From the NCBI GenBank assembly GCA_016703325.1, contig JADJCH010000017.1, positions 78,012-142,011 of the forward strand: a stretch of DNA of 64,000 nt. The letters are read 5' to 3'. Each line of letters begins with the position of its first letter. Position 1 is the first letter of the stretch. The notes below the pieces were generated by a model. The model was not told the DNA's origin and made no database searches. It saw only the letters and a program-made list of their open reading frames with translations. Source of the DNA: Burkholderiales bacterium. Lineage in GTDB: Bacteria > Pseudomonadota > Gammaproteobacteria > Burkholderiales > Burkholderiaceae_C. A program made the position numbers and the translations under genes. Shown piece after piece: positions 51,003-60,638 of this stretch.

Positions 51003-53033
51003 ATGGCTGACCCGAGCCCTCGTTCCTTCGTGCCTTCTCCTTCAGTCACTTCCGCCCTTTCCGCTGCCTCCGCCCTGGCTGGTTTCGCCCGGCTGCGGGC
51101 TTCGTTCCAGCGCCTGTCACCAGCGGCGCTCGGCGACCGCCAGGATGTGTCGCGGTCCTGGACGCACCTGTTGCACCCGGCGCGCTGGCCCTTGCTGCTG
51201 CTGCTGTTGGCGCTGCTGGGCACCTGGGCGGTCGGGTTGATGCGGGGGGCCGAATCCGGCGCTGCCGCCGTGCTGCAGATCGACCGCGCCATGGCGGTGC
51301 GGGTGGTGGGGGGCGGGACGCAGTTTCCGCCCGGCACGCTGGCCCAACCGGTGGCGCTGCCGGATGTGTGGGAGCGCCTGCCGCGCGAAGGGGTGTCGAC
51401 CTGGTACCGCCTGAGTTTCGATGCGCCGCACAGCCTGCTGACCCGGCCCCTGCTGGCCGCCCACCTGACGCAGGTGTGTTCGGCCTACCTGCTGCAGCTC
51501 AACGGCCAGCTGCTGGCCCTGCGCGGTGAACCGGCGCAGCCGCGCCCGACCCATTGCCACGAGCCGGCGCTGGTGACGCTGCCGCCGGGCCTGCTGCGTG
51601 AGCGCGGCAACCAGCTCGACATCCAGGTGTTCGGCGCACCGCTGCGCAAGGTGGCGGCGCTTGACCGTGCAGGCACGCTGGGGGTGGTGCGCATCGGCCC
51701 GCAGGGGCTGCTGCAGGCGGAGGTGGAGCACAGCCGCATGCTGCGCCTGGGCCTGCCGCTGGCGCTGGCCGCCGTGTGCGCCATGGTGGGGGTGGCCGCG
51801 CTGGTGAGTGCCTTGCAGAGCAAGCTGCCCTACCTGGGCTACTTCGGTGTGGCCAGCCTGGGCTGGTCGGTGCTGTGTGCGCTGCTGCTGGGGGTGGACC
51901 TGCCCCTGCCGCCGCTGGCGGTGGAAATGCTCATCGGTGCGCTGGCGCCGCCTGTGGCGGTGGCTGCGGTGCTGTTCCTGATGCGTTACTGCGGGCTGCG
52001 GGTGGACTGGCTGGAGTCCTCCCTGGCGTTGCAGTGCTTCTTCGTGCTGGTGGGCCTGGCGCTGGCCGCACCGGAGCGGGTCTACACCGTCACCCAGCCC
52101 TGGGCGCTGATCCTGCTGATCGAGCTGGGGGTGGCGCTGGTGGCCTTCCTGCGGCGGGCCTGGCAGATGTCTCGCCCGGACTTCCGCATCGGCGCCTGGG
52201 CCACCGGCCTGGCCGCGGGGGTGCTGCTGCTGGAGTTCCTGCTGCCCGCCGGTCCGGCCCTGCAGCCCGGCAAGATGGCTGTCAGTGCCGCAGCCATCGC
52301 GATGTTCTTCGGTATGTCCTGGCGCCTGCACACCCTGCAGCAGGTGGCGCTGGAGGAGGTGCAGCAGAAGGTGGCCGCGGCCGAGCGGCGCACGCACGAA
52401 GTCACGGTGGAGGCAGAGCAGAACTTCGACCGCATGGCCGAGCTGCGCATCGAGCAGGTCACCGCCAAGGAGCGCAAGCGCATCGCCGCCGACCTGCACG
52501 ACGACCTGGGCGCCAAGCTGCTGACCATCGTGCACACCAGCGACAACGACCGCATCTCCACCCTGGCGCGCGAGGCGCTGGAGGAGATGCGCCTGTCGGT
52601 GCGCGGCCTCACCGGCCGGGCGGTGCAGGTGGGCGACGCCATCGGCGACTGGCGCAGCGAGGTGATGATGCGGCTGTCCCAGGGCGGTGTGGAGCTGACC
52701 TGGGACGCGCCCGACGCGCTGCTGATGAGCGAACGCGCCATGAGCGCCCGTGCCTACGTGCAGACCACCCGCATCCTGCGCGAGGCGGTCAGCAACGTGC
52801 TCAAGCACAGCGGCGCCACCCACTGCGAGATCTCGATCCGGCAGGAGAACAACGACTTCGAGCTGGTCATTGCCGACAACGGCAAGGGCATCCCGATGGA
52901 GCTGGACGGCATGCTCGACCGCGGTCACGGCATGTCCACCATGAAGGGCCGGGCCAAGCAGCTGCAGGGCCAATGCCTGGTGGAGTCCGGACCCGGCTAC
53001 GGCACCACCATCCGCCTGACGTTGCCGCTGTGA
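51003..53033 (+). CDS. Membrane sensor histidine kinase (NarX/UhpB-type, HisKA_3)
   Basis: A 676-residue sensor. One N-terminal membrane segment (about 60-78) is followed by a periplasmic domain of ~150 residues, about seven more hydrophobic segments (230-445, a 7TM-type block), and a kinase core: phospho-acceptor His499 in RKRIAADLHDDLGAKLL and HATPase (REAVSNVLKHSGAT, DNGKGIP, GHGMSTMKGRA). It pairs with the LuxR-type regulator downstream. The signal is unknown. Confidence 0.9.
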   Translation: MADPSPRSFVPSPSVTSALSAASALAGFARLRASFQRLSPAALGDRQDVSRSWTHLLHPARWPLLLLLLALLGTWAVGLMRGAESGAAAVLQIDRAMAVRVVGGGTQFPPGTLAQPVALPDVWERLPREGVSTWYRLSFDAPHSLLTRPLLAAHLTQVCSAYLLQLNGQLLALRGEPAQPRPTHCHEPALVTLPPGLLRERGNQLDIQVFGAPLRKVAALDRAGTLGVVRIGPQGLLQAEVEHSRMLRLGLPLALAAVCAMVGVAALVSALQSKLPYLGYFGVASLGWSVLCALLLGVDLPLPPLAVEMLIGALAPPVAVAAVLFLMRYCGLRVDWLESSLALQCFFVLVGLALAAPERVYTVTQPWALILLIELGVALVAFLRRAWQMSRPDFRIGAWATGLAAGVLLLEFLLPAGPALQPGKMAVSAAAIAMFFGMSWRLHTLQQVALEEVQQKVAAAERRTHEVTVEAEQNFDRMAELRIEQVTAKERKRIAADLHDDLGAKLLTIVHTSDNDRISTLAREALEEMRLSVRGLTGRAVQVGDAIGDWRSEVMMRLSQGGVELTWDAPDALLMSERAMSARAYVQTTRILREAVSNVLKHSGATHCEISIRQENNDFELVIADNGKGIPMELDGMLDRGHGMSTMKGRAKQLQGQCLVESGPGYGTTIRLTLPL

Positions 53034-53155
53034 AACATGACCGCCTGCTGCCGATTGCCTGCTGAAGTTCGTGAATATGGCGCCGAAGACTGCGCCACCC
53101 CCCCGCCTTGTCCCGGGCACACTCCCCCCGGACACCGAAGCCCGGAGCCCAGACC

Positions 53156-53830
53156 ATGAAACAGATCCTCCTGCTCGAAGACCTGCCCGAGATCCGCGCC
53201 TGGCTGCGCACCCTGGTGCTGCAGGTCTTTCCCGGCTCCAGCGTCACCGAAGCCGCCCGCATCCACGATGCCCTGCAGCAGGTGGCTGCGCAGCGCTTTG
53301 ACCTGGCGCTGGTGGACCTGGGCCTGCCCGATGGTTCCGGCGTCAAGGTGGTGCAGGCCCTGCGCGACAGCCAGCCGGAGGCGCAGTCGGTGGTGGTCAC
53401 CATCCACGACGACGACGACCACCTCTTCCCCGCATTGCAGGCCGGTGCCTACGGCTACCTGCTCAAGGAGCAGCCGCGCGAGCAGCTGATGGAGCACCTG
53501 CAGCGCATCAGCCAGGGTGAGCCGCCGCTGTCGCCCTCGATCGCGCGACGCATGATCAGCTACTTCTCCGCCCAGGCCAACCGGCCGGCAGCGCAGGCCT
53601 CCTCCGCCTCGCCGGACGCGCTGATGCCCAACGTGCAACTCACCGAGCGCGAACGCGAGGTGCTGCTGCGCGTGGCCAAGGGCTTCACGCTGCCGGAAAT
53701 CGGCGTGCAGCTGGGCCTGTCGCGCCACACCATCGCCGACTACGTCAAGCAGATCTACCGCAAGCTCAACGTGAGCTCGCGCGCCGAAGCCGCCCTGGAA
53801 GCCCAGCGTCTCGGCCTGTTCCGGCGCTGA
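53156..53830 (+). CDS. NarL/LuxR-family response regulator
   Basis: A 224-residue regulator. Receiver domain with phospho-acceptor Asp54 in LALVDLGLPDG and Lys in GYLLKEQPRE. LuxR HTH at about 158-215: LTEREREVLLRVAKGFTLPE, then GLSRHTIADYVKQIYRKLNV. It lies 122 bp after the kinase, which is its partner by position. Confidence 0.9.
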   Translation: MKQILLLEDLPEIRAWLRTLVLQVFPGSSVTEAARIHDALQQVAAQRFDLALVDLGLPDGSGVKVVQALRDSQPEAQSVVVTIHDDDDHLFPALQAGAYGYLLKEQPREQLMEHLQRISQGEPPLSPSIARRMISYFSAQANRPAAQASSASPDALMPNVQLTEREREVLLRVAKGFTLPEIGVQLGLSRHTIADYVKQIYRKLNVSSRAEAALEAQRLGLFRR

Positions 53831-53875
53831 TTCGCCGCTGATCCCCCAGTCCCTCTGCCCCCGTATCATCCCCGG

Positions 53876-54448
53876 ATGATCGGACGGCTCAGCGGCACCC
53901 TGGCGGAGAAGGCTCCGCCGCAGGTTCTCATCGATGTGAACGGCGTCGGCTACGAAGTCGACGTGCCGATGAGCAGCTTCTACAACCTCCCGGCGCTGGG
54001 CGAGCGCGTCACGCTGCTGACGCACTTCGTCGTGCGGGAGGACGCACAGCTGCTCTACGGCTTCCTGACCGCCGAGGAGCGTGCCACCTTCCGCCAGCTC
54101 ATCAAGATCACCGGCGTGGGTGCACGCACCGCTTTGTCGATCCTCTCCGGCCTGAGTGTCCATGACCTGGCACAGGCCGTGTCCACCCAGCAGGCCGGCC
54201 GCCTGATCAAGGTGCCCGGCATCGGCAAGAAGACCGCCGAGCGCCTGCTGCTCGAACTCAAGGGCAAACTCGGCCCCGACCTCGCGCTGCCCGGCGCCGT
54301 GGTGCACAGCGACACCCAGGCCGACATCGTGCAGGCCCTGGTCGCCCTGGGCTACAACGACAAGGAAGCCGGCGCGGCGCTGAAGAACCTGCCCCAGGAT
54401 GTGGGCGTCAGCGAGGGCATCAAGCTGGCGCTGAAGGCGCTGGGTTGA
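53876..54448 (+). CDS. ruvA: Holliday junction DNA helicase subunit RuvA
   Basis: A 190-residue protein with the RuvA order: OB-fold (MIGRLSGTLAEKAPPQVLID), tandem HhH motifs (ITGVGARTALSILSG and VPGIGKKTAERLLLELK, about residues 75-125), and domain III for RuvB contact (LVALGYNDKEAGAALKNL). RuvA binds four-way junctions. Its ruvB partner is about 8.5 kb away in the same direction. Confidence 0.95.
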   Translation: MIGRLSGTLAEKAPPQVLIDVNGVGYEVDVPMSSFYNLPALGERVTLLTHFVVREDAQLLYGFLTAEERATFRQLIKITGVGARTALSILSGLSVHDLAQAVSTQQAGRLIKVPGIGKKTAERLLLELKGKLGPDLALPGAVVHSDTQADIVQALVALGYNDKEAGAALKNLPQDVGVSEGIKLALKALG

Positions 54449-54467
54449 GCAAGGACAGGAGTCGAAG

Positions 54468-55691
54468 ATGGCCATTCTGGAAGGCATCCAGATTCAGAAC
54501 TTCCGCGCGCTGCGCGACGTGACCTGGGGGCGCACGATCTACGACTCCAAAGCCGACGAACTGCCCCGCCTGATGGCGGTGATCGGCGCAAACGGTGTGG
54601 GTAAGTCCACGCTTTTGGATGCGCTCGGCTTCATCGGCGACTGCCTCGGTGAAGGGGTGGAAGCCGCCTGCGACAAGCCGCACCGTGGTGGGTTCGAGCG
54701 GCTGCGGACCCAGGGCAGCGACCGCCCCATCTGCTTCGAGATCCGCTACCGTGAGGGGCAGAACAGCCGTCCGATCAACTACACCCTGGAGATCGGGGTC
54801 GACCGACATGGCCGGCCGATCGTCACGAAGGAGAGGCTGCGCCAGCGACGACTGGGGCAGAAGGACGGCCAACCGTTTTCCTTCGTGGATCTGACCGATG
54901 GGGAGGGCTGGGCCTGGTCGGGCGAGGCGACCAAGGAGCAGGAGGGCAGCACCAAGATCACCCTCAAGATGAGCGACCGGCAGGTGCTGGCCATCTCGAC
55001 ATTGGGGACGCTGTCGGACCACCCCCGGATCGCGCAGTTCCGACGTTTCCTCAGCGGCTGGTACCTGTCGTACTTTGTTCCCGAGTTGGCCCGCAGCCAA
55101 CCGATGGTGGGTGCTGATCCTCACCTCGATCGGCGAGGCGAAAACCTTGCAAAGTACCTTCGGTTCATCCAACGGGAACGGCCGACGGCCTTCAAGGACA
55201 TGCTGGTGCGTATCGCCCGGAAGATCCCGGGGTTGGAGTCGATCCGCTCAAAGGATGCACCAGATCGGCGCCTCTACCTGGAGTTTCAGGCGCAGGGCTA
55301 TGCGGATCCCTTTTTCCAGCAGGACATGTCGGATGGCACCCTGAAGCTGCTGGCGTACCTGCTGCTGATGGAGGATCCGGCCCCGGCCCCGTTGATCGGC
55401 ATTGAAGAGCCCGAAAACGGACTGCACCACCAACTGTTGGGGTTGCTGGCGGCCGAGTTCAAGGACTTTGCCAGTCGTCCCAAGGGGCCGCAGATTCTGA
55501 TCACCACACATGCGCCGAGTCTGGTCGATGCCCTCAGTCCGGAGGAGGTCTGGCTGTTGAAGAAGGGGTCGGACGGCTTTTCCACGCTGCAGCGTGCCAA
55601 GGATTTGCCCACGGTGCAGCGGCTGTTTGATGAAGGCATACCGCTCGGCAGTCTCTGGTTCAGCAACCACTTCGGCATGAACGCAGGGTAG
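54468..55691 (+). CDS. AAA-family (AAA_21, OLD-like) ATPase, predicted defence component
   Basis: A 407-residue ABC-type ATPase: LEGIQIQNFRALRDVTWG at the start, Walker A VIGANGVGKST (Lys46), signature DMSDGTLKLLAYLLLM (about 285-300), Walker B LIGIEEPENGLHH (about 305-317), and ILITTHAPSLVDAL (His-switch). It is followed 14 bp later by a DUF4276 (TOPRIM-like) protein. ATPase-plus-TOPRIM pairs are common anti-phage modules (OLD/Abi type). Confidence 0.85.
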   Translation: MAILEGIQIQNFRALRDVTWGRTIYDSKADELPRLMAVIGANGVGKSTLLDALGFIGDCLGEGVEAACDKPHRGGFERLRTQGSDRPICFEIRYREGQNSRPINYTLEIGVDRHGRPIVTKERLRQRRLGQKDGQPFSFVDLTDGEGWAWSGEATKEQEGSTKITLKMSDRQVLAISTLGTLSDHPRIAQFRRFLSGWYLSYFVPELARSQPMVGADPHLDRRGENLAKYLRFIQRERPTAFKDMLVRIARKIPGLESIRSKDAPDRRLYLEFQAQGYADPFFQQDMSDGTLKLLAYLLLMEDPAPAPLIGIEEPENGLHHQLLGLLAAEFKDFASRPKGPQILITTHAPSLVDALSPEEVWLLKKGSDGFSTLQRAKDLPTVQRLFDEGIPLGSLWFSNHFGMNAG

Positions 55692-55705
55692 TCGGGGGCA
55701 GAGCC

Positions 55706-56353
55706 ATGTCCGTCTTGTTCGTGCATGCCTTGCTGGAGGGCGCCGCAGATGTTCCGGTGGTCCGGGAAATCCTGACCCGACGCTTTGCCATGAACCCTGG
55801 CACGGAATTCGAGCTGCACGCCCACCAGGGCAAGGGCAGTCTGCCGCAGGATCCACGACAACGGCCCGACCCGCACAACCGAACTCTGCTGCACCAGTTG
55901 CCGGCCAAGCTCAGGGCCTATTCGGATCTGGGAGACGCGGTTCTGGTGCTGGTGCTGGTCGATGCAGACGATGCGCCGGAGGCCGAGTTCTTGGCTGAAC
56001 TGGAGGAGATGCTGGCGGCGTTGGAGCGCCGGCCTCCGAGAGTGCTGTTTCGACTGGCGGTGGAGGAAACGGAAAGCTGGTTTCTGGCCGACCCGGATGC
56101 CATTCGGTCGGCTTATCCCCAGGCCAGGATTCGGCTGATTCAGCGAATCGAGCCCGACGCTGTCGTGGGAGCCTGGGAACGGTTGGCCGAATGCCTGGGG
56201 CGCAAGGGTCAGCCTGCAGCGCGAGACAAGTACACCTGGGCGACGCGGATTGCGCCGGCCATGAACCTCGACACGCCGCGCTCACCCAGCTTGCGCAAGC
56301 TGCTGGAGGGGCTTGAAGGCACCGGGGTCGGCCCGAAGTCGTCGCGGGGTTGA
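55706..56353 (+). CDS. DUF4276 (TOPRIM-like) protein, predicted nuclease partner
   Basis: A 215-residue protein. The TOPRIM-like acidic residues are Glu10 in ALLEGAADVPVVREIL and the Asp pair in LVLVLVDADDAPE (about residue 85-95). AVEETESWFLADPDAIRSAY (about 115-135) is the DUF4276 hallmark. It should form the effector of the ATPase upstream. Codon use and GC are slightly lower than the neighbours', hinting at separate acquisition. Confidence 0.85.
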   Translation: MSVLFVHALLEGAADVPVVREILTRRFAMNPGTEFELHAHQGKGSLPQDPRQRPDPHNRTLLHQLPAKLRAYSDLGDAVLVLVLVDADDAPEAEFLAELEEMLAALERRPPRVLFRLAVEETESWFLADPDAIRSAYPQARIRLIQRIEPDAVVGAWERLAECLGRKGQPAARDKYTWATRIAPAMNLDTPRSPSLRKLLEGLEGTGVGPKSSRG

Positions 56354-56365
56354 ACGAGTCTGCGC

Positions 56366-56872
56366 TCAGCGGGCTGACGGTGCGGCCCAGTCCTTCACAT
56401 CCTGCGCCGACGGCGGCCCCATCACGAACGTCACCGGCTGGCCCGGGCGCAGCAGCGCGACGTAGGGCGTCACGCCACGCCAGGCCGGGTTGACGCGGTA
56501 GCGCAGCGCCGCTGCCGCGCCGTCGAAGGCCAGCAGGCGGTCGGCCTGCCGGTAGTGGGCGGTGGCCAGCAGCGCGGCGTCCGCTTCGCCGGGCGACACG
56601 TCCATCACCACCGTGACCAGCCGGGCACCGTCGCGCCGCTGCTGCACGGCGCGGGCCAGCTGCTCCACCACCGCCGGGCAGTGGCTGCAGTCGGTGGTGG
56701 TGAACACCACGGCGAGGGGTTGCCGGGCCTGCTGCAGGGCGGGCCAGGTGGTGGCGTCGAAGGCCTCCACCGCCTTCGGGGCGGCGACGGCTGCGGAGAA
56801 GGGGCCCGACAGGGCCGTCGCCAACAGGGTGGCCAGGGCCAACCGGCGCCGGGTGTGTTCAGAGGGTTTCAA
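56366..56872 (-). CDS. Thioredoxin-like periplasmic protein
   Basis: A 168-residue protein starting at TTG 56872; GAAGGAG six bases upstream and an immediately following signal peptide (RRRLALATLLATALSGPFSA) support this start. The thioredoxin-like motif is VFTTTDCSHCPAVVEQLA (about residue 55). It lacks the cis-Pro seen in classical thioredoxins in an obvious form (PYVALLRPG instead). It overlaps the BNR-protein gene by 14 bp. Confidence 0.8.
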   Translation of the reverse strand: MKPSEHTRRRLALATLLATALSGPFSAAVAAPKAVEAFDATTWPALQQARQPLAVVFTTTDCSHCPAVVEQLARAVQQRRDGARLVTVVMDVSPGEADAALLATAHYRQADRLLAFDGAAAALRYRVNPAWRGVTPYVALLRPGQPVTFVMGPPSAQDVKDWAAPSAR

Positions 56873-58082
56873 CGCGGGCTCCTTCGCTGCTGCGCCAGAA
56901 CACCAGGAACCGGCCGCCGCGCTGCAGCAGGCGCGGATGGTCGTTGGGCAGGGCGGTGGCGCCCAGCTCCTGGAGGGTGAAGCGCTGTCCGCCGTCCTCG
57001 GAGGTCCAGGCGCGCAGCCGGGTCTGCCGGCCGTCGAAGCTGCGCCAGACCACCACCACCCGCTCGCCGGCCACGGCCACGTCGGCATGCTCGGCGGCCT
57101 CGTCCGGCAACGCGCGCGCCTCGCCAGCCGGTCGGCCATCCGCCGTGAGGCGGCCATAACGCACCGCCATCGCGCCGTCGCGCTGGCCAAACCACACCGC
57201 GTGCCAGCCCCCACCGGCGGCGGGTGCCAGGCCGGGGCCATGGTGCGGGCAGGCGTCGATCGCCCAGCGGTCCAGGCTGGCGCGCACGGGCTCCGGCGCC
57301 GCCGTGCCCTCCAGCCGGGCAAAGGCGTGGTCGCGCTGGTTGGGCGCGAAGACATGGCGCCACAGCGCCGCCATGCCGCCGTCGGGGGTCGGCGCCAGCG
57401 CGATGCGGCAGCACTCGCAGCTGTGGTCGGCCACCTTCACGTCCGGCCCGAAGGTCGCCCCGCCGTCGCTGGAGACGTTGCGGTAGATCGCCGCGCCGCG
57501 GTAGTCCTTGCGGCCGGCGGCCTTGGCGGCCTCCAGGTCGCGTTTGTCGATCCACACCGCGTGCAACCGGCCTTGGCTGTCGAAGGCGATGGACTCGAAA
57601 CGGTGGGTGATCACCTGCCGGTCCTGGTGCACGGTGATCGGCGCGGCGAAGCTCCTGCCCCCATCGGTGCTGCGCAGCAGGCGAATCGCCCCGGTGTAGG
57701 GCTTGGCCAGCGGCTGCGTATAGCTGATGACCACCGTGCCGGGTGTGGCGGGGGAGAAGGCGATCTTCGGTCGGTTCTCACCGTCGGCGGAGATGCGCTC
57801 GTTGCCGGTGGGCAGGATCTGCGGCTCGCTCCAGCTGCGCCCCTCGTCCGCGCTGGCGCGCAGGAAGAGCCGGCCCTCCCCGTCCAGCCCGATCCACCAC
57901 AGCCGGCCATCCGGGCCGAAGGCCACCCCGCTGCCCAGGGCCGACGGCGGCGCCTTCTTCGCCTTCGGCGCCGCGGCGTCGGCATGGCCTGCATGCTGGG
58001 CGAATGTGGGCAGCGCAACGGCCGCCAGCAGCAGCGCGGCCCCGAATCGGTGGCACCGATGAAAAAGGGTCGAGACGTTCAT
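56859..58082 (-). CDS. BNR-repeat (sialidase-like) secreted protein with a CxCC motif
   Basis: A 407-residue protein with a signal peptide (LLLAAVALPTFA) followed by a His-rich start (QHAGHADAAAP). It has Asp-box/BNR repeats: SADEGRSWSEPQI, STDGGRSFAAPI, SSDGGATFGPD, TSEDGGQRFTL. DHSCECCRIA (about residue 205) is not a sialidase feature and looks like a metal or redox site. It is therefore a propeller protein rather than a true sialidase. It sits with a TonB receptor, a thioredoxin and DUF2946. Confidence 0.78.
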   Translation of the reverse strand: MNVSTLFHRCHRFGAALLLAAVALPTFAQHAGHADAAAPKAKKAPPSALGSGVAFGPDGRLWWIGLDGEGRLFLRASADEGRSWSEPQILPTGNERISADGENRPKIAFSPATPGTVVISYTQPLAKPYTGAIRLLRSTDGGRSFAAPITVHQDRQVITHRFESIAFDSQGRLHAVWIDKRDLEAAKAAGRKDYRGAAIYRNVSSDGGATFGPDVKVADHSCECCRIALAPTPDGGMAALWRHVFAPNQRDHAFARLEGTAAPEPVRASLDRWAIDACPHHGPGLAPAAGGGWHAVWFGQRDGAMAVRYGRLTADGRPAGEARALPDEAAEHADVAVAGERVVVVWRSFDGRQTRLRAWTSEDGGQRFTLQELGATALPNDHPRLLQRGGRFLVFWRSSEGARVETL

Positions 58083-58098
58083 GCGCTGATCTCCCGGG

Positions 58099-60480
58099 TC
58101 AATACTGGACGCGCAGCTCGGTGAACAGCGTGCGGCCCGGATAGGGGTGCGCCTGGTAGCCGCGCGAGTCCGCCACGTTGTCCACCCCCAGTGCCAGCTC
58201 CACCTTCGGGTCGAACTTGTAGCTGCCGCGCAGGTCGACGAAGGTGAACGACGACACCCCGCCGTAGACATTCGGGTTCACGTCGAGGTTGTAGGCGTCG
58301 TTGTAGGACCGGCCGGAGTGGCGCACGCCCAGGCTGCCCATCCACTGCGCATTGGGCCGGTAGGCAGCCAGCAGGTTGGCGCGCACCTTGGGCACGCGCA
58401 GCCATTGCTTGCCGACCATGAGCGGATCGCGCGTGTTCTCGGTCACCTTGGAATCGGCCAGCGCCAGGTTGGCGTCCAGCGACAGCCCGGCCAGCATCCA
58501 GTCCTGCGTCTGCCAGACGAACTCGATGCCTTTGGTTTTGACCCGGTCGACGTTGGAGATGCGGGTCTTGGTCGGTGTGACGGTGGTGTCGCTCTGGCGC
58601 AGGATGGCGTCACGCACGTCGTCGTGGAACAGCGAGACGCGCAGGCGCTGGTGCTCCCACTCCTTCTCGGCACTCAGCTCCAGCGCATCGGAGCGCTCCG
58701 GGGCCAGATTCGAGTCACTCTGGGTGATGCCGCTGGCGGTCGAGGTGCCGTTGTACAGCTCCTCCACGTTCGGGAAACGCACGCCGCGGCCGGCACTGAG
58801 CTTGAGCGTCAGGTCCTCCTGCAGCCGCCAGGCCAACGAGGCCTTGGGGCTGGTGCCGGAGAGCTTGCGCTCGGCGTACACGACCGTGCTCCCATTGCCG
58901 AGCTGCTCACCGTCGTAAGCGCGGAAGCGCTCGCTGCGCACCCCTGCGGTGAGCGTGAGGGCCTCGTCGATGCGCCAGGCGTCCTGTGCGTAGAGCGCCT
59001 GCACCTCGGTGCGGCCTTGGTAGTACTGGTCCAACGCCGTCACGCTGGACTCCTGGCGCCAGTCGCTGACCTTGTCGGTCGGGCTATCCAGCACGTAGGC
59101 GTTGCGGTGTGCGCCCAGCGTCAGGCTGTGGCGACCATCGCCCCAGTCGCCGGCCACCGGGGTGTAGGCGGCCTGCACCTCGAAGGTGTTCCAGCCGGTG
59201 CCATCGCGGTAGGTGGCGGTGCCGCTGCCCCCGTTGGCCGCCACCGGGTCGGGCTGGCTGGCCTGGCGGGCCACGTCCTCCAGGATGCGGTAGTTGGAGT
59301 AGACGACCGAGCCGTTCCAGCCCGTGCGGTGCTTGGTCTTGAGCGTCAGGCCGGTGTGCAGGTGCGCCTCGTCCCGGGTGGAGGGCGCAAAGGCCGTGGC
59401 CGGGAGGTTGAAGGTGTTCGTGCCGTCGGTGACATAGCCGGACCAGACGGTGTTGCCGTTGGCGTCCTTCAGGAAAGGGGCGTTGCGGGTTTCGGTGTGG
59501 TTCGTCCAGTACCCGGCCATGCCCTGCAGCAGCAGCTCGGGCGTGAAGGCATATCCCGCCTTGAGTTTGACCGTGTCCTGCTTCGTGTGGTCGATCGCGC
59601 CACCGCTGGCGCCGAACACCGCCCGGTTGACGCCCTTCGGGTCGCGGTCGTAGACGATGCCGGTGACCGGCGTCGCGGTCGCTCCGGTGGGCGGCGTGAC
59701 GGTGGCGAACCGGCCGGTGGTCGCGTTGGCTGTGACGTTGTAGTAGTTCATCGGCTGCGAGGTGGAGTCCTGGTGGTTCACCCCCAGCGTGGCCCACAGC
59801 CCGGACTCCAGCCGCGTGCCCAGGAAGACCGATTCCTGGTGGCCGTTGTAGCTGTCGCTCTGGCCGTACTGGTCGAAGTGCTGGCGGTAGCCGGTGAGGC
59901 GGGCCGAGGCCTCGAACTGCCGCGGCTCGCGTTCGGTCACCGCCACCGTGGTGCCGATGGAGTTGCCGGGGTAGATGGCGGAGAAGGGGCCGTAGAGCAC
60001 GTCCACCCGGGCGATGGCCTCGGGGGTGATCATGTTCCAGCGCGGCCCGTCGAAGCGGCCGAGGAAGTTGGAGATCAGGTAGCCGTCCACATAGGCCAGC
60101 CCGCGCGAGGGCTGCAGCGTGCCGAAGCTGCGCCCGCCGATCATCGCGTTGCGGTCGCCGATGTAGCGCTTGCGGATCGAGGTGTTGGGCACGTACTTCA
60201 GTGCGTCCTCCGGGTTGAAGAGGTTCTGCTCGCGCAGGTCCTCCGCTGTCTTGCTGGCGCTGTTGCTGGGCACCTGGCGGGCCAGGCCGTTGCGCACACC
60301 GCCGGTGATGGTGACGGTCTCCAGCTGGGCCTCGGTGGCCACGCCCTGGGCGGTGGCGGGGCCGCTGAACAGGCTGGTGCACAGGCAGGCCACGGCCAGG
60401 CCGATGCTGCTGAGGGCCGGGAGGTGGAGGGTCGGTTGAACGGGGGCGACGCGCACACGGGCGCGGGAATGGGCGGACAT
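58099..60480 (-). CDS. TonB-dependent outer-membrane receptor
   Basis: A 793-residue receptor with a signal peptide (cleavage about ATAQ, residue 44). The plug domain starts at ETVTITGGVRNGLARQVPSN and contains GGRSFGTLQPSRGLAYVDGY. The barrel ends in the C-terminal aromatic FTELRVQY. It imports a ligand across the outer membrane with TonB. The neighbours (BNR/CxCC protein, thioredoxin, DUF2946) suggest a metal such as copper or a metal complex, but the ligand is not known. Confidence 0.92.
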   Translation of the reverse strand: MSAHSRARVRVAPVQPTLHLPALSSIGLAVACLCTSLFSGPATAQGVATEAQLETVTITGGVRNGLARQVPSNSASKTAEDLREQNLFNPEDALKYVPNTSIRKRYIGDRNAMIGGRSFGTLQPSRGLAYVDGYLISNFLGRFDGPRWNMITPEAIARVDVLYGPFSAIYPGNSIGTTVAVTEREPRQFEASARLTGYRQHFDQYGQSDSYNGHQESVFLGTRLESGLWATLGVNHQDSTSQPMNYYNVTANATTGRFATVTPPTGATATPVTGIVYDRDPKGVNRAVFGASGGAIDHTKQDTVKLKAGYAFTPELLLQGMAGYWTNHTETRNAPFLKDANGNTVWSGYVTDGTNTFNLPATAFAPSTRDEAHLHTGLTLKTKHRTGWNGSVVYSNYRILEDVARQASQPDPVAANGGSGTATYRDGTGWNTFEVQAAYTPVAGDWGDGRHSLTLGAHRNAYVLDSPTDKVSDWRQESSVTALDQYYQGRTEVQALYAQDAWRIDEALTLTAGVRSERFRAYDGEQLGNGSTVVYAERKLSGTSPKASLAWRLQEDLTLKLSAGRGVRFPNVEELYNGTSTASGITQSDSNLAPERSDALELSAEKEWEHQRLRVSLFHDDVRDAILRQSDTTVTPTKTRISNVDRVKTKGIEFVWQTQDWMLAGLSLDANLALADSKVTENTRDPLMVGKQWLRVPKVRANLLAAYRPNAQWMGSLGVRHSGRSYNDAYNLDVNPNVYGGVSSFTFVDLRGSYKFDPKVELALGVDNVADSRGYQAHPYPGRTLFTELRVQY

Positions 60481-60638
60481 GGCAGGTGTTCCAGGCAGGC
60501 AGTCGGCCGACAGAGGCCGCCGCAGGCGGTGAGCGGGAGGCGTTGCGCGCGGTGGCTCGGCCCGGGCAGCCGGGTGAGCGCGTCAGGGCGCGAACGGTCA
60601 GGAAAGGTCGATGAGCCGGTGGGGCACCGGCGGGCCGC

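Noticed and set aside
56859..58082. Functional sialidase
   Set aside because: Asp-boxes are present, but I cannot see the sialidase Arg triad or FRIP motif, and the CxCC motif and gene context speak against it.
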